A DNA stretch of 38,179 nt. Origin: Marinomonas sp. MED121. GTDB lineage: Bacteria > Pseudomonadota > Gammaproteobacteria > Pseudomonadales > Marinomonadaceae. The stretch's first letter is position 1. Each line of letters starts with the position of its first letter. This document shows, piece after piece, positions 7,880 to 16,456 of this stretch. The notes beneath the pieces are model-generated. The model had not been told where the DNA came from, searched no databases, and worked only from the letters and a program-made list of their open reading frames with translations. The DNA lies in assembly GCF_000153025.1 (NCBI RefSeq), contig NZ_CH672432.1, positions 1-38,179 on the forward strand, given 5' to 3'. A program made the translations under genes and the position numbers.

Positions 7880-7955
7880 GTCCCATTCGTCTAGAGGTCT
7901 AGGACACCGCCCTTTCACGGCGGTAACAGGGGTTCGAACCCCCTATGGGACGCCA
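7880..7955 (+). tRNA. tRNA-Glu(UUC), copy 7 of 9
   Basis: Identical Glu gene, first after the internal promoter candidate; the next gene is again Glu. Confidence 0.98.
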
Positions 7956-8012
7956 TTAGCTTTTACGGTATTTAAGTTGATGGTACACACATAATGTTTA
8001 ATGCCGATTGCT

Positions 8013-8088
8013 GTCCCATTCGTCTAGAGGTCTAGGACACCGCCCTTTCACGGCGGTAACAGGGGTTCGAACCCCCTATGGGACGCCA
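8013..8088 (+). tRNA. tRNA-Glu(UUC), copy 8 of 9
   Basis: Identical Glu gene. A short hairpin (ATAAGT/ACTTAT) lies in the spacer to the next Gly. Confidence 0.98.
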
Positions 8089-8120
8089 CTTTATAAGTGT
8101 GTTACTTATTAGTATTTTTT

Positions 8121-8195
8121 GCGGGAATAGCTCAGTGGTAGAGCACAACCTTGCCAAGGTTGGGGTCGCGAGTTCGAGCCTCGTTTCCCGCTCCA
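8121..8195 (+). tRNA. tRNA-Gly(GCC), copy 6 of 6
   Basis: Identical Gly gene, the last Gly of the array. Confidence 0.98.
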
Positions 8196-8216
8196 TTATT
8201 CGTAAGAATAAATTAC

Positions 8217-8292
8217 GTCCCATTCGTCTAGAGGTCTAGGACACCGCCCTTTCACGGCGGTAACAGGGGTTCGAACCCCCTATGGGACGCCA
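8217..8292 (+). tRNA. tRNA-Glu(UUC), copy 9 of 9
   Basis: Identical Glu gene, the last of the array. No clear intrinsic terminator follows before pabC, so read-through into pabC is possible. Confidence 0.98.
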
Positions 8293-8300
8293 TTCTTTGT

Positions 8301-8329
8301 TTGCATCTTCTTGCACATTTCTATGTAAT
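8301..8329 (+). promoter_or_regulatory. Possible pabC promoter
   Basis: TTGCAT (8301-8306), 17 bases, TGTAAT (8324-8329). The -10 is good and the -35 weak; it lies about 60 bases before the pabC start. Confidence 0.35.
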
Positions 8330-8387
8330 ACCAAGCTCATTAAATTTATCTTCTGTTAGGAAGTGATTTGTTTATAAGCGGGATCGT

Positions 8388-9215
8388 ATGACGTGGTTTA
8401 TCAATTATCTTGAAACGAATGAAGTCGCTGTTACTGATAGGGGATTCGCCTATGGCGATGGTGTATTTGAAACCTTATTATTAGATCAAGATAAGATACT
8501 CTTAGCTGACTTTCATAAAGCGCGTCTCACGCGAGCGTGCCATAGACTTTGTATTCCTTTTACTCAAGATGAGTTAGATAAAGCCTTCTCTTTCGTTCAA
8601 CAGCAATCCCAAGGTCGTCAATGCGCTAAAATCATTGTCACTCGTGGCTCTGGTGGTCGTGGTTATCTCCCCCCAAATGATCCAAATGTCACCTTGGTTA
8701 TTGGCTTTATGGACGCTCCTAGCTATCAATCCCTTGCTGACCTAGGTGTGCGTTTATCTGTGTCACCTATTAATGCCTCCATTAATGCCTCTGTAGCTGG
8801 GCTTAAGCATCTAAATCGTTTAGAGAATGTTTTGGCAAAGCAAGCACAGGATAAAGTGAACCAAGTGACTAGTGAGGCTGATTTTTTTGAAAGTATTTTA
8901 CTGGATGATGATGGTGTCGTAATTGAATGTATTCAAAGCAATCTCTTTTGGTTTAAAAATGATACTTTATACACGCCTTTGTTAAATCGAAGTGGGGTGC
9001 AAGGGACTTTGCGCGCCAATATATTAGCGTCATCATCTACCACTATTAATGTGGGGCGTTTTACTTTAAAGGATGTGTTGGGAGCGGACGAAGTCTTTAT
9101 TTGTAATAGTTTGATGTCAGTGGTTCCGGTTACCTGCATTCAATCACATTTTCAACATGATTTTGTGATTGGAAAGAATACTAAGCGACTACAGTCGCTG
9201 ATGAAATTGAATTAA
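8388..9215 (+). CDS. pabC: Aminodeoxychorismate lyase
   Basis: PabC releases pyruvate from 4-amino-4-deoxychorismate to give p-aminobenzoate for folate synthesis. The 275-aa protein is a fold-type IV PLP enzyme: DRGFAYGDGVFET near the N-terminus, the PLP lysine in VAGLKHLNRLENVLA, and the phosphate-binding C-terminal region (SGVQGTLRANIL and EVFICNSLMSVVPV). ATG at 8388 gives the standard short N-terminus. pabC followed by mltG and tmk is a common gammaproteobacterial order; the acpP-fabF genes that often precede pabC are replaced here by the tRNA array. mltG starts 22 bases later. Confidence 0.93.
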   Translation: MTWFINYLETNEVAVTDRGFAYGDGVFETLLLDQDKILLADFHKARLTRACHRLCIPFTQDELDKAFSFVQQQSQGRQCAKIIVTRGSGGRGYLPPNDPNVTLVIGFMDAPSYQSLADLGVRLSVSPINASINASVAGLKHLNRLENVLAKQAQDKVNQVTSEADFFESILLDDDGVVIECIQSNLFWFKNDTLYTPLLNRSGVQGTLRANILASSSTTINVGRFTLKDVLGADEVFICNSLMSVVPVTCIQSHFQHDFVIGKNTKRLQSLMKLN

Positions 9216-9237
9216 AGTCCAAAGGATTTATTGCTAG

Positions 9238-10260
9238 ATGTTTACCTGGTTATGGCGTTGCATTTTATTGTTGGTTAGTTTGTCTGCTATTTCAGCAGCA
9301 GGTATTTATTTTCACCTTACTAAGCCCATTTTACTCGAAGAGTCGACAAGCTTTAAGTTAGATGCGGGGGCTACCAGTGCAACCATAGGTGCGCATTTAA
9401 CGGATAATGGCTGGATCATTAATCCTATTCTTGTAAAGATTGCGTTTAAGCTCAACCCTCAATGGGTTCCTAAAGTTGGCAAGTATCACATTGAACCTGA
9501 TATGAGCTTGCTATCTGTGTTGGCCTTATTTGATTCTGGCAAGGCTATTCAGTACCAAGTGACTTTAATAGAGGGCAAAACAACACAAGATTATTTAAAG
9601 GCAATGGCAGATAAAGGCAATATCAAGATGACCTTATTGGGTGAGTCTAATCGTGATATAGCCACTAAGCTTGCATTGGGCGTTAAGCATGCTGAGGGGC
9701 AATTCTTTGCCAATACTTATACCTATGCTGAAGGAGATACCGATCGTTCAATCTTACTGCAAGCAAATAAAAAACTAGCACAGGTGCTTGATCGTTACTG
9801 GCAAGAACACGATAAAAAATTACCCTATAAAAACGTTCAAGAGTCTTTAATAATGGCTTCTATCGTTGAAAAAGAAACAGGGGCTCAGGTAGAGAGGCCA
9901 CTAATTGCAGGTGTTTTTATAAACCGGCTTAATCTCAATATGAGGTTGCAAACAGACCCAACGGTTATTTATGGTTTGGGTTCAAGTTATGATGGAAATA
10001 TTCGTCGAAAGCACCTTAAGCAAAATACGCCCTACAATACTTATCGTATCTATGGTTTACCACCCACGCCAATTGCTAATGTGGGTGAGGCTGCCATTGA
10101 AGCGGCGCTCAACCCGCAAAAAACCAAGGCACTTTATTTTGTTGCCCGTGGTGACGGAACCCATGTTTTTTCAAATACACTCAAGCAGCACAATGCTGCT
10201 GTCGCTAAATATCAGCGCTTTCAACGACGTAAAGATTATCAATCGAAACCAAGTCAATAA
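9238..10260 (+). CDS. mltG: Endolytic murein transglycosylase MltG
   Basis: MltG cleaves nascent glycan strands in the periplasm and may set their length. The 340-aa protein has one N-terminal membrane anchor (about residues 2-25), a LysM-like segment (about 40-110) and the YceG catalytic domain, with the active-site glutamate E211 in MASIVEKETG. Other conserved blocks are GVFINRLNLNMRLQTDPTVIYG, NTYRIYGLPPTPIANVGEAAI and LYFVARGDGTHVFS. It sits between pabC and tmk, as in many gammaproteobacteria. Confidence 0.95.
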   Translation: MFTWLWRCILLLVSLSAISAAGIYFHLTKPILLEESTSFKLDAGATSATIGAHLTDNGWIINPILVKIAFKLNPQWVPKVGKYHIEPDMSLLSVLALFDSGKAIQYQVTLIEGKTTQDYLKAMADKGNIKMTLLGESNRDIATKLALGVKHAEGQFFANTYTYAEGDTDRSILLQANKKLAQVLDRYWQEHDKKLPYKNVQESLIMASIVEKETGAQVERPLIAGVFINRLNLNMRLQTDPTVIYGLGSSYDGNIRRKHLKQNTPYNTYRIYGLPPTPIANVGEAAIEAALNPQKTKALYFVARGDGTHVFSNTLKQHNAAVAKYQRFQRRKDYQSKPSQ

Positions 10261-10296
10261 AAATGAGAGCCTAGTTATAGTTTATAAGAAGGTGAA

Positions 10297-10923
10297 ATGA
10301 TAAAAGGTAAATTTATTACGCTTGAAGGCGGAGAGGGGAGTGGAAAATCCACCTGTATTAAGTATATAAAGGCTTGGTTGGAGTCTCAAAATATAGAATA
10401 TATTATTACCCGAGAGCCTGGTGGCACGCCACTCGCTGAAGAAATTCGTAACATGATATTGTCCCATCGTGAAGAAAAAATTCACGATGAAACTGAGCTT
10501 TTGCTCATGTTTGCAGCGCGTACTCAGCATATTAAAGAAAAAATCAAACCTGCAATTGATGCCGGTAAGTGGGTTATTTCTGATCGTTTTGTTGACTCCT
10601 CTTATGTTTATCAAGGTGCGGCAAGAGGGGGGGATCTTAAAAAAATAGATCAGTTAGCTGAGTGGGTTTTACAGGGGTGCAAGCCGGATAAAACCTTATT
10701 ATTTGATGTGCCTGTTGATATCGGTTTGAGCCGAGTAGAAAAACGCGCTCAGTCGGATAGGTTGGATGATGAGCCTGTGGTATTCCATCAAATGGTTAGG
10801 GATGCATTTTTAGCGAGAGAAAAGACAAGCAATCATTATTGTTTGATTGATGCGAGCCAGCCTATTGAAAATGTTAACTTAGCGGTTAAACAAGAGCTTG
10901 AGAAGCTAAAGGGTCTATCGTGA
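10297..10923 (+). CDS. tmk: Thymidylate kinase
   Basis: Tmk phosphorylates dTMP to dTDP. The 208-aa protein has the P-loop LEGGEGSGKST (residues 8-18), the DRFVDSSYVYQG motif with its Asp-Arg pair, RTQHI for base contact, and an Arg-rich lid region around RVEKRAQSDRLD. The start is ATG at 10297 after AAGGTG. The stop overlaps the GTG start of holB by four bases, which indicates translational coupling. Confidence 0.96.
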   Translation: MIKGKFITLEGGEGSGKSTCIKYIKAWLESQNIEYIITREPGGTPLAEEIRNMILSHREEKIHDETELLLMFAARTQHIKEKIKPAIDAGKWVISDRFVDSSYVYQGAARGGDLKKIDQLAEWVLQGCKPDKTLLFDVPVDIGLSRVEKRAQSDRLDDEPVVFHQMVRDAFLAREKTSNHYCLIDASQPIENVNLAVKQELEKLKGLS

Positions 10924-11888
10924 ATGATACGGCCTTGACTAAGTTGCCAAGTTGGCTTGAAGCAAGTCAAAGTGAGGTGGGTGAATTAAAAGCAAATCAA
11001 GCCCTATCGCATGCTCTCTTGCTAATGGGTAAAGATGGTGGTGGGCAGCACTTGCTCGCCACTCAGATAGCCTATGATATTTTATGTGATCAGAAACAGC
11101 TCAATAGTGCTTGCGGCGAGTGTCATTCTTGCCGTTTAAACCACGCAGGCACTCACCCTGATTATCACCTATTGGATGGGCAAGAAGGCACAATCAAGGT
11201 TGATCAGATAAGGCAAATTATCACTAAGGTTGCGACAAGTCCGCAAGTGAGTCATGCCAAAGTGGTTATATTGGCACAAGCTGCCAGTATGAATATCAAT
11301 GCTGCCAATGCTGTTTTAAAAGCCTTAGAAGAGCCCCCGTCTGGCACTTACTTTATCTTAACTGCTGATGCCTCTAGTCAGCTTATTGCAACCGTAAGAT
11401 CCCGTTGTTTATTGATTAATCTGCCAGAACCAAGTTCAGCTCAAATAGAAGAATGGTTTAGCGGTCTCGATCTTGAAGATGATGTGGCAGATATTCAATG
11501 GGTCACAAAGCAACCTTTTACTCTTTATCAGTTGGCAAAAAGTGGGCGAAGTTTGTTATATAAAGACGTACCAGAAAATATTGATAAGTATTTGCAGGGT
11601 GAGATGAGTGCAGATCTGGTATTGAGTAAGCTTGATAGTAAAAACAGTGCTGATTTTTTGTTTGCCTATTCCGCTTTGTTTCATCAATGTATCTGTTATT
11701 CAACAGGGGCTTATGTTCCCAATCTGTCTCAGATACAGTCAACCTTAGACAGACTTTTAAATCGCTTAGGTATTCACAAGGTAATGGATTGCTTTAACAG
11801 GTTGCAGTCCCTTAACGATAAAACCCGTAAAACAAATTTAAACCTTCAGATTCAACTTAAGTCTGAACTTATTTATTGGCTTTCTTAA
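10920..11888 (+). CDS. holB: DNA polymerase III delta' subunit
   Basis: HolB is the delta' stator of the clamp loader and works with the tau/gamma subunits encoded by dnaX at 26 kb. The 322-aa protein has the AAA+ fold with a degenerate P-loop (GKDGGGQ, no GKT, as is normal for delta'). It also has a four-cysteine zinc module (CGECHSC and a preceding Cys), the AANAVLKALEEPPSGTYFIL segment, and the SRC sensor motif in ATVRSRC. It starts with GTG overlapping tmk by four bases. The final two-thirds is less conserved, as usual. tatD follows directly; the pilZ gene that lies here in pseudomonads is absent. Confidence 0.9.
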   Translation: MNDTALTKLPSWLEASQSEVGELKANQALSHALLLMGKDGGGQHLLATQIAYDILCDQKQLNSACGECHSCRLNHAGTHPDYHLLDGQEGTIKVDQIRQIITKVATSPQVSHAKVVILAQAASMNINAANAVLKALEEPPSGTYFILTADASSQLIATVRSRCLLINLPEPSSAQIEEWFSGLDLEDDVADIQWVTKQPFTLYQLAKSGRSLLYKDVPENIDKYLQGEMSADLVLSKLDSKNSADFLFAYSALFHQCICYSTGAYVPNLSQIQSTLDRLLNRLGIHKVMDCFNRLQSLNDKTRKTNLNLQIQLKSELIYWLS

Positions 11889-11890
11889 TT

Positions 11891-12697
11891 ATGTTAATCG
11901 ATACACATTGTCATCTAGATAAATTAGACCTTACTCCCTATAACAATGATCTTCAGTTGTTATTAGATGCTGCTGCTGAGGTGGGGGTTAAGCAAATTAT
12001 GAGTATTTGCGTTGATTTAAGTGAAGTTGAAAAGGTGATGTCTTATACCCAAAGAGCTGGGGTTTATGCCAGTGTGGGTGTGCATCCCTTACATAAAGAT
12101 GGGTTGATGCTTGAACTAGATGACTTGTTGCCCTTGCTTGAGGATGGCAAGGTTGCCGCGGTTGGTGAGACTGGTCTGGACTTCTTCTATGAGAAATCGA
12201 CTGAGTTGCATCAACAGCAGATTCAAAGCTTCATTGTTCATCTTGAGGCCGCTAAGCGAACTCAATTGCCTTTGGTAATCCATACCCGTGAGGCAAGAGA
12301 AGAGACCATGAAGTTAATTCGAGCCCATGGCAATATCGATGTTGGTGGGATTTTGCATTGCTTTACTGAATCTTACGAGATGGCAGCGGCTGCATTAGAT
12401 GAAAATTACCTTATTTCTATTTCAGGTATTGCCACCTTTAAGACGGCAAATGAATTGAGGGACGTGATTAAAAAAATACCTTTGACTTCCTTGTTGGTTG
12501 AAACCGATGCGCCTTATCTTGCACCAGTACCGCATAGGGGTAAGAAAAATGAACCTAAGTTTGTAGCAGAAGTGGCTCAACTGGTTGCGGATGTGAAAGG
12601 TGTTCGATTTGAGGCTGTGTTGGAGCAAACAGCTGAAAATTTCCATCAGAAATTTACTCGAATTGATGCCAGAAATCAGTTATCCCTTCGCTTTTAG
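11891..12697 (+). CDS. tatD: TatD-family metal-dependent hydrolase (YcfH-type)
   Basis: A TIM-barrel metallohydrolase of 268 aa of the TatD/YcfH family, whose tested members have 3'-5' DNase activity. Metal ligands are visible: DTHCHLD at the N-terminus, GETGLDF, VIHTREA, LHCFTES and ETDAPYLAPVPHRGK. I placed the start at ATG 11891, which gives the typical MLIDTHCHLD beginning; an earlier in-frame TTG at 11876 overlaps holB. The gap to holB is two bases, so it is translated from the tmk-holB message. E. coli has the same holB-ycfH adjacency. Confidence 0.9.
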   Translation: MLIDTHCHLDKLDLTPYNNDLQLLLDAAAEVGVKQIMSICVDLSEVEKVMSYTQRAGVYASVGVHPLHKDGLMLELDDLLPLLEDGKVAAVGETGLDFFYEKSTELHQQQIQSFIVHLEAAKRTQLPLVIHTREAREETMKLIRAHGNIDVGGILHCFTESYEMAAAALDENYLISISGIATFKTANELRDVIKKIPLTSLLVETDAPYLAPVPHRGKKNEPKFVAEVAQLVADVKGVRFEAVLEQTAENFHQKFTRIDARNQLSLRF

Positions 12698-12854
12698 GGT
12701 GTTAATTTTTCAACTTTATATATTTTTAATTATGTCTGTATTAGTCTCTTACTTATCCCGCGTTTTATGTGGAATTAATTGATTTAAAAACAAAAAATAC
12801 AAATTCAAATGGACTTTTCGCTCGCTGTTTTTAAAAAGAATGATAATCTTTAGG

Positions 12855-12883
12855 TATAACACTAGTGCATGAAAATACTAGTG
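12855..12883 (+). promoter_or_regulatory. Possible promoter/operator upstream of the Lon-like gene
   Basis: TATAAC (12855-12860) could be a -10, although I see no good -35. It is followed at once by two copies of ACTAGTG (12861-12867 and 12877-12883) spaced 16 bases apart, each containing the palindrome ACTAGT. Repeated palindromes just after a start site are a typical operator position. Confidence 0.3.
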
Positions 12884-12917
12884 AGCGATATGTTTGTTGT
12901 TATTAGGAAGGTGTTTC

Positions 12918-15425
12918 ATGTCCAAAATAGTCAGTCCACTACCTCTGTCATCATTAAGTGCGAAAGTACCTGATGAACATTTATCTTTCTCAAGTTTAAA
13001 GGAGCTGGATGCGTTAAGTGGTATTTTGGGTCAAGAGCGGGCCATAGAAGCAATTCAATTTGGTGTGGCCATGCGTAGACCAGGTTACAACGTATATGCA
13101 ATGGGGGAATCTGGCACAGGGCGTTCCTCCTATGTTTCTAATTACCTTAAAAGTGAAGCAAAAAGACAACCTGCCCCTAAAGAATGGACCTATGTCAATA
13201 ATTTCTCAGACAATCGTTCTGCTAAGGCACTCAGTTTTGAGCCAGGTGAAGCTAAGGTTTTTGAACAGGCAATTAGGCATTTTATTGATGGCCTAATGGC
13301 GACATTTCCAGCTGCATTCGAACACCCTAATTATCAGCAGCAAAAAAGTGCGATTGATAGAGACTTTAATGAGCTTTATGAGGCGGCGATTACCAAGGTA
13401 GAGCGTGCGGCGTTAAGAATGGGGGTGGCCATGTTTAGGGATGCAAACTCAGTGAGTTTTGCACCTATGCGAGATGGTAAAGCCCTTGAGGATGCTGAGT
13501 TTGCCTCTTTGAGCGATGAAGAAAGAGATGCTTTCCAGGATGGTGTATCTGAGCTTGAGAAGTTGCTAAACGATGAGTTACTTAGTCTTCCTCAGTGGAA
13601 GCGAACAACCTATGAAAATATCAGGCAGCTTAATTTAGCAACGGTCGAAGAATCTGTAGAAACCCTGATACAGCCACTGTTTGAAAGCTATCAAGAAAAT
13701 GAAGCAGTCACTGCATTCCTAAAGGCTATGCGTGAGGACCTTGATAAAACACTGATTGATCAAATGGTGGATGATAAAGCCACAGAAAACCGTGATGAGG
13801 TAAGTCGTCGTCAGGTTTATGAAGAGTTGTATTTACCAAATATTGTTGTGACTCATACCTTGGACGGAGGCACGCCTGTTGTTTATGAGGCGCATCCAAC
13901 TTACCGTAATCTGTTCGGCCAGGTTGAATACAGTAGTGAGCAGGGCTTACTGATTACGAGTTATAGACTCATTCGCTCTGGTAGTTTGCATGCTGCTAAT
14001 GGCGGTTATTTGATTTTAGATGCTGATAAATTAATGGCTGACCACTATTTGTGGGAGGCATTGAAGCGAGCACTTAAAACAAAAACGTTAAAAATTGAAC
14101 AACCTTATGCTGATATGGGGTTAATGAATACTACGACCTTGGTGCCAGAAGAGGTGCCTTTACAGGTTAAGGTTATTCTTATTGGTTCACGTGAAATATA
14201 TTACTTGTTGCAAGATCTGGATCCAGATTTTCAGGATATGTTTAGGGTCTTGGTGGATTTCGATGATAGCTTGAAACGTAATGCGGACACTGAATATGCA
14301 TTTGCTCGTCTGTTAAAAGATAGAATCGCGAAAGAAGGGTATGCCGATGTGAGTCGTGATGGTGTGGCAAGCCTGATTGAGTATTCTAGTCGGCTGGCTG
14401 AACATCAAAAAGAAATGGTTGCCAAAATAGGGGATGTATTTGAGCTATTAGGTGAAGCTGACTTTGTTCGTGAAATGGCAAGAGATGAAATAACCACCTC
14501 TGAGCACATTAAGCGGGCATTAAAGGCAAAAATGCATCGTACCGGCCGAGTGAGTGAAAAGATTATTGAAGAAATTCTTGAGGGTACGGTTTTGCTAGAT
14601 AGTGAAGGTACCGCTATTGGTAAAATTAATGCGCTGACTGTCATGCAAATTGGTGATAGCAGCTTTGGTGCGCCAGCAAGAATATCGACCACGGTATACC
14701 CAGGTGGTAAAGGTATTGTCGATATTGAAAGAGAGTCAAATCTTGGGCAAAACATTCACTCTAAAGGGGTGTTGATCTTATCTGGTTATTTGGGGAGCAA
14801 ATATGCTCAAAAATACCCATTAGATATTTCTGCTTCGATTGCCATGGAGCAAAGCTATGGTTATGTCGATGGTGACAGTGCTTCAACCGCAGAGTTGTGT
14901 TGTTTATTGTCTGCGATGGTGCAATTACCTTTGAGGCAAGATCTTGCCATTACCGGCTCTCTTAACCAATATGGTGAAGTTCAAGCCATCGGTGGGGTAA
15001 ATGAAAAAATTGAAGGCTTCTTTAATGTCTGTCATGCCAGAGGTTTGACGGGAACTCAAGGGGTGATTATACCTAAGTCGAATGTTAATAACCTGATGTT
15101 AAATGATGAAGTGCGAGATGCGGTTACTCAAGGTAAGTTCTCAGTGTATGCCATCGACACGGCTGATGAAGCATTGCATATTTTAACGGGAGTGGAGCCA
15201 GGTGTTGCAGATGCTGAAGGTGTTTACCCTGAAGGCAGTATCAATGCAATGGTAATTGATAAGTTAGAAGCCTTGTCTAAGCTGGGTGACGATGATGAGG
15301 AAGAAGAGAGCGAAGATTCTGATAAGAATAGCTCAGATAAAAAAAGCTCAGATAATAAAAGTTCAGATAATAAAAGTTCAGATAATAAAAGTTCAGATAA
15401 TAAAAGTTCAGATAAAGATAGCTGA
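12918..15425 (+). CDS. Lon-like (LonB-type) ATP-dependent protease with repetitive tail
   Basis: An 835-aa AAA+ protease without the N-terminal LON domain, of the AAA_32/Lon_C type, expected to degrade proteins in the cytosol. The Walker A-like loop is GESGTGRSS (63-71), with Arg in the usual Lys position. A long helical insert (about 120-330) is typical of the family. The C-terminal peptidase domain has the catalytic pair S654 (in GDSAS) and K697 (in GGVNEKIEG), 43 residues apart as in Lon. The last 50 residues are very acidic, then six SSDxx pentapeptides. The start at ATG 12918 follows AGGAAGG; an upstream in-frame start at 12894 lacks such a site. It stands alone, with its own leader and terminator. 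Confidence 0.88.
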   Translation: MSKIVSPLPLSSLSAKVPDEHLSFSSLKELDALSGILGQERAIEAIQFGVAMRRPGYNVYAMGESGTGRSSYVSNYLKSEAKRQPAPKEWTYVNNFSDNRSAKALSFEPGEAKVFEQAIRHFIDGLMATFPAAFEHPNYQQQKSAIDRDFNELYEAAITKVERAALRMGVAMFRDANSVSFAPMRDGKALEDAEFASLSDEERDAFQDGVSELEKLLNDELLSLPQWKRTTYENIRQLNLATVEESVETLIQPLFESYQENEAVTAFLKAMREDLDKTLIDQMVDDKATENRDEVSRRQVYEELYLPNIVVTHTLDGGTPVVYEAHPTYRNLFGQVEYSSEQGLLITSYRLIRSGSLHAANGGYLILDADKLMADHYLWEALKRALKTKTLKIEQPYADMGLMNTTTLVPEEVPLQVKVILIGSREIYYLLQDLDPDFQDMFRVLVDFDDSLKRNADTEYAFARLLKDRIAKEGYADVSRDGVASLIEYSSRLAEHQKEMVAKIGDVFELLGEADFVREMARDEITTSEHIKRALKAKMHRTGRVSEKIIEEILEGTVLLDSEGTAIGKINALTVMQIGDSSFGAPARISTTVYPGGKGIVDIERESNLGQNIHSKGVLILSGYLGSKYAQKYPLDISASIAMEQSYGYVDGDSASTAELCCLLSAMVQLPLRQDLAITGSLNQYGEVQAIGGVNEKIEGFFNVCHARGLTGTQGVIIPKSNVNNLMLNDEVRDAVTQGKFSVYAIDTADEALHILTGVEPGVADAEGVYPEGSINAMVIDKLEALSKLGDDDEEEESEDSDKNSSDKKSSDNKSSDNKSSDNKSSDNKSSDKDS
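15330..15419 (+). repeat. 15-bp coding tandem repeat (SSDNK pentapeptides)
   Basis: Six units of about 15 bases; those at 15360-15374, 15375-15389 and 15390-15404 are identical (AGTTCAGATAATAAA). They encode SSDKK, four SSDNK and SSDKD at the C-terminus of the Lon-like protease. The unit length is a multiple of three, so copy-number change keeps the frame. Confidence 0.95.
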
Positions 15426-15476
15426 GCTAATGAAGGTGTCTTAAAAACACCTTAATTCTTGATTATAAAAGCAAAG

Positions 15477-15513
15477 CCATTGGGTAGGTTTCTATCCAAT
15501 GGTTTTTTATTTT
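15477..15513 (+). terminator. Terminator of the Lon-like gene
   Basis: CCATTGG (15477-15483) pairs with CCAATGG (15496-15502), followed by T6 and ATTTT. It overlaps the last bases of the convergent small gene. Confidence 0.8.
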
Positions 15514-15818
15514 CGTGGGTGTGTGCGTTTAATGATGCTTGCGTTGCAATCGATATCTACTAAACCAAAAAACGTGTAATAATTTTCACCATCTTTAATA
15601 TAGCTAGCGGTTTCCTTGCGCTTACTAGGAAGGTGTCGTTTTAATACTTTACCTTGATCAAAGAGTTCAGCCCTGACAAAGAATTTTAAGGCTAATTCAT
15701 CAGCCGCTGTTACTGCATCAAGGTCGCGACATTCAGCATGCAAATAACTCGATTGGACAAGATTAAACATAATGAAACTAACAAAGGCTAGTTGTTTATA
15801 TCGGTTGACTTGTATCAT
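15507..15818 (-). CDS. Small secreted protein of unknown function
   Basis: A 103-aa protein that I do not recognise. Residues 1-28 look like a signal peptide (basic start, hydrophobic core LAFVSFIMFNLV, possible cleavage after LHA). The mature part begins with a cysteine (AEC) and has a second one near the C-terminus (VDIDC), so one disulfide is possible. The body is basic at the end (IIKRTHPRK). A GGAAG ribosome site lies 4-5 bases before the ATG. It is convergent with the Lon-like gene and divergent from the cytochrome b562-like gene. No function can be inferred. Confidence 0.6.
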   Translation of the reverse strand: MIQVNRYKQLAFVSFIMFNLVQSSYLHAECRDLDAVTAADELALKFFVRAELFDQGKVLKRHLPSKRKETASYIKDGENYYTFFGLVDIDCNASIIKRTHPRK

Positions 15819-15958
15819 AGCGCTTCCAGCGATAGTCTAAGGCTTTAATTTTATTGAATTACCCTTGTTCAATCTAGATGTATTTTAAAAGTATTGAGTG
15901 TTTGGTAAGTTAAATTGGCTATTTGCCATTCTATGAATAAGTGATAGGAAGAGTATCA

Positions 15959-16387
15959 GTGAGAATGAAACGTTTTTTTGCTACTTGTGTTTGTCTGATC
16001 TCGACAACAGCGTTTGCTCAAGGCAGCTGTGAAGAGACAAATCTTTATCAATATATGGAAGATTTAAAAACCGAATTAAAATCCTTTTCATTTGAAGTGA
16101 AAAAGGGTGACTTAGCGCAAGCAGGTACACGAATTGATTTGATGAAAAGCCTGTTGAGCCAGTCTCGTGATGAGGAACCTTTTTTGTTTAGAGAAAAAGG
16201 GTTGGAAGGGGAAGAATTAACGTTAAGACAGTCACAATACCAAAAAGGCATTGATAGGCTGATAGGACAATTTGAAAAAATTGAGAGCGCCATTGAAAAG
16301 AATGATGCGGCGCAAGTGAAAGCACTGCTTTCTGATGTCGGTAAAAGCCGTAAAAAAGGTCACCGTGCTTTTAACGGAGATTGTTAA
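15959..16387 (+). CDS. Cytochrome b562-like periplasmic protein
   Basis: A 142-aa exported four-helix-bundle protein. After a signal peptide ending in TAFA, the mature chain resembles soluble cytochrome b562: the first helix carries M33 (NLYQYMEDLK) and the last carries H135 (SRKKGHRAF), the positions of the Met and His haem ligands in E. coli cytochrome b562. The segment YQKGIDRLIGQFEKIESAIEKNDAAQVKALL aligns well with the third and fourth helices. Cysteines C24, just after the signal, and C142, the last residue, could clamp the two ends; E. coli cytochrome b562 lacks them. The start is GTG at 15959, best spaced from AGGAAGAG, or ATG at 15965. Physiological role unknown; haem binding inferred from the ligands. 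Confidence 0.72.
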   Translation: MRMKRFFATCVCLISTTAFAQGSCEETNLYQYMEDLKTELKSFSFEVKKGDLAQAGTRIDLMKSLLSQSRDEEPFLFREKGLEGEELTLRQSQYQKGIDRLIGQFEKIESAIEKNDAAQVKALLSDVGKSRKKGHRAFNGDC

Positions 16388-16456
16388 GATTTAGCCAGAT
16401 TGGTGACCTTACCGGTTAAGACTGATACAATCGCGCTGGTAATAAGTGAGGACATC

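Noticed and set aside
7977..8002. Promoter before tRNA-Glu copy 8 (TTGATG and TTTAAT)
   Set aside because: The spacer is only 14 bases and the -10 is poor.
9971..10300. 109-codon open frame inside mltG
   Set aside because: It overlaps well-conserved mltG coding sequence in another frame, and its product has no family features.
12600..12782. Small open frame overlapping the end of tatD
   Set aside because: It is mostly a shadow of tatD in another frame, with no ribosome site or recognisable product.
15433..15454. First hairpin after the Lon-like gene (AAGGTGT/ACACCTT) as its terminator
   Set aside because: No T run follows it; the hairpin at 15477-15502 with T6 is the better candidate, although the first may assist.
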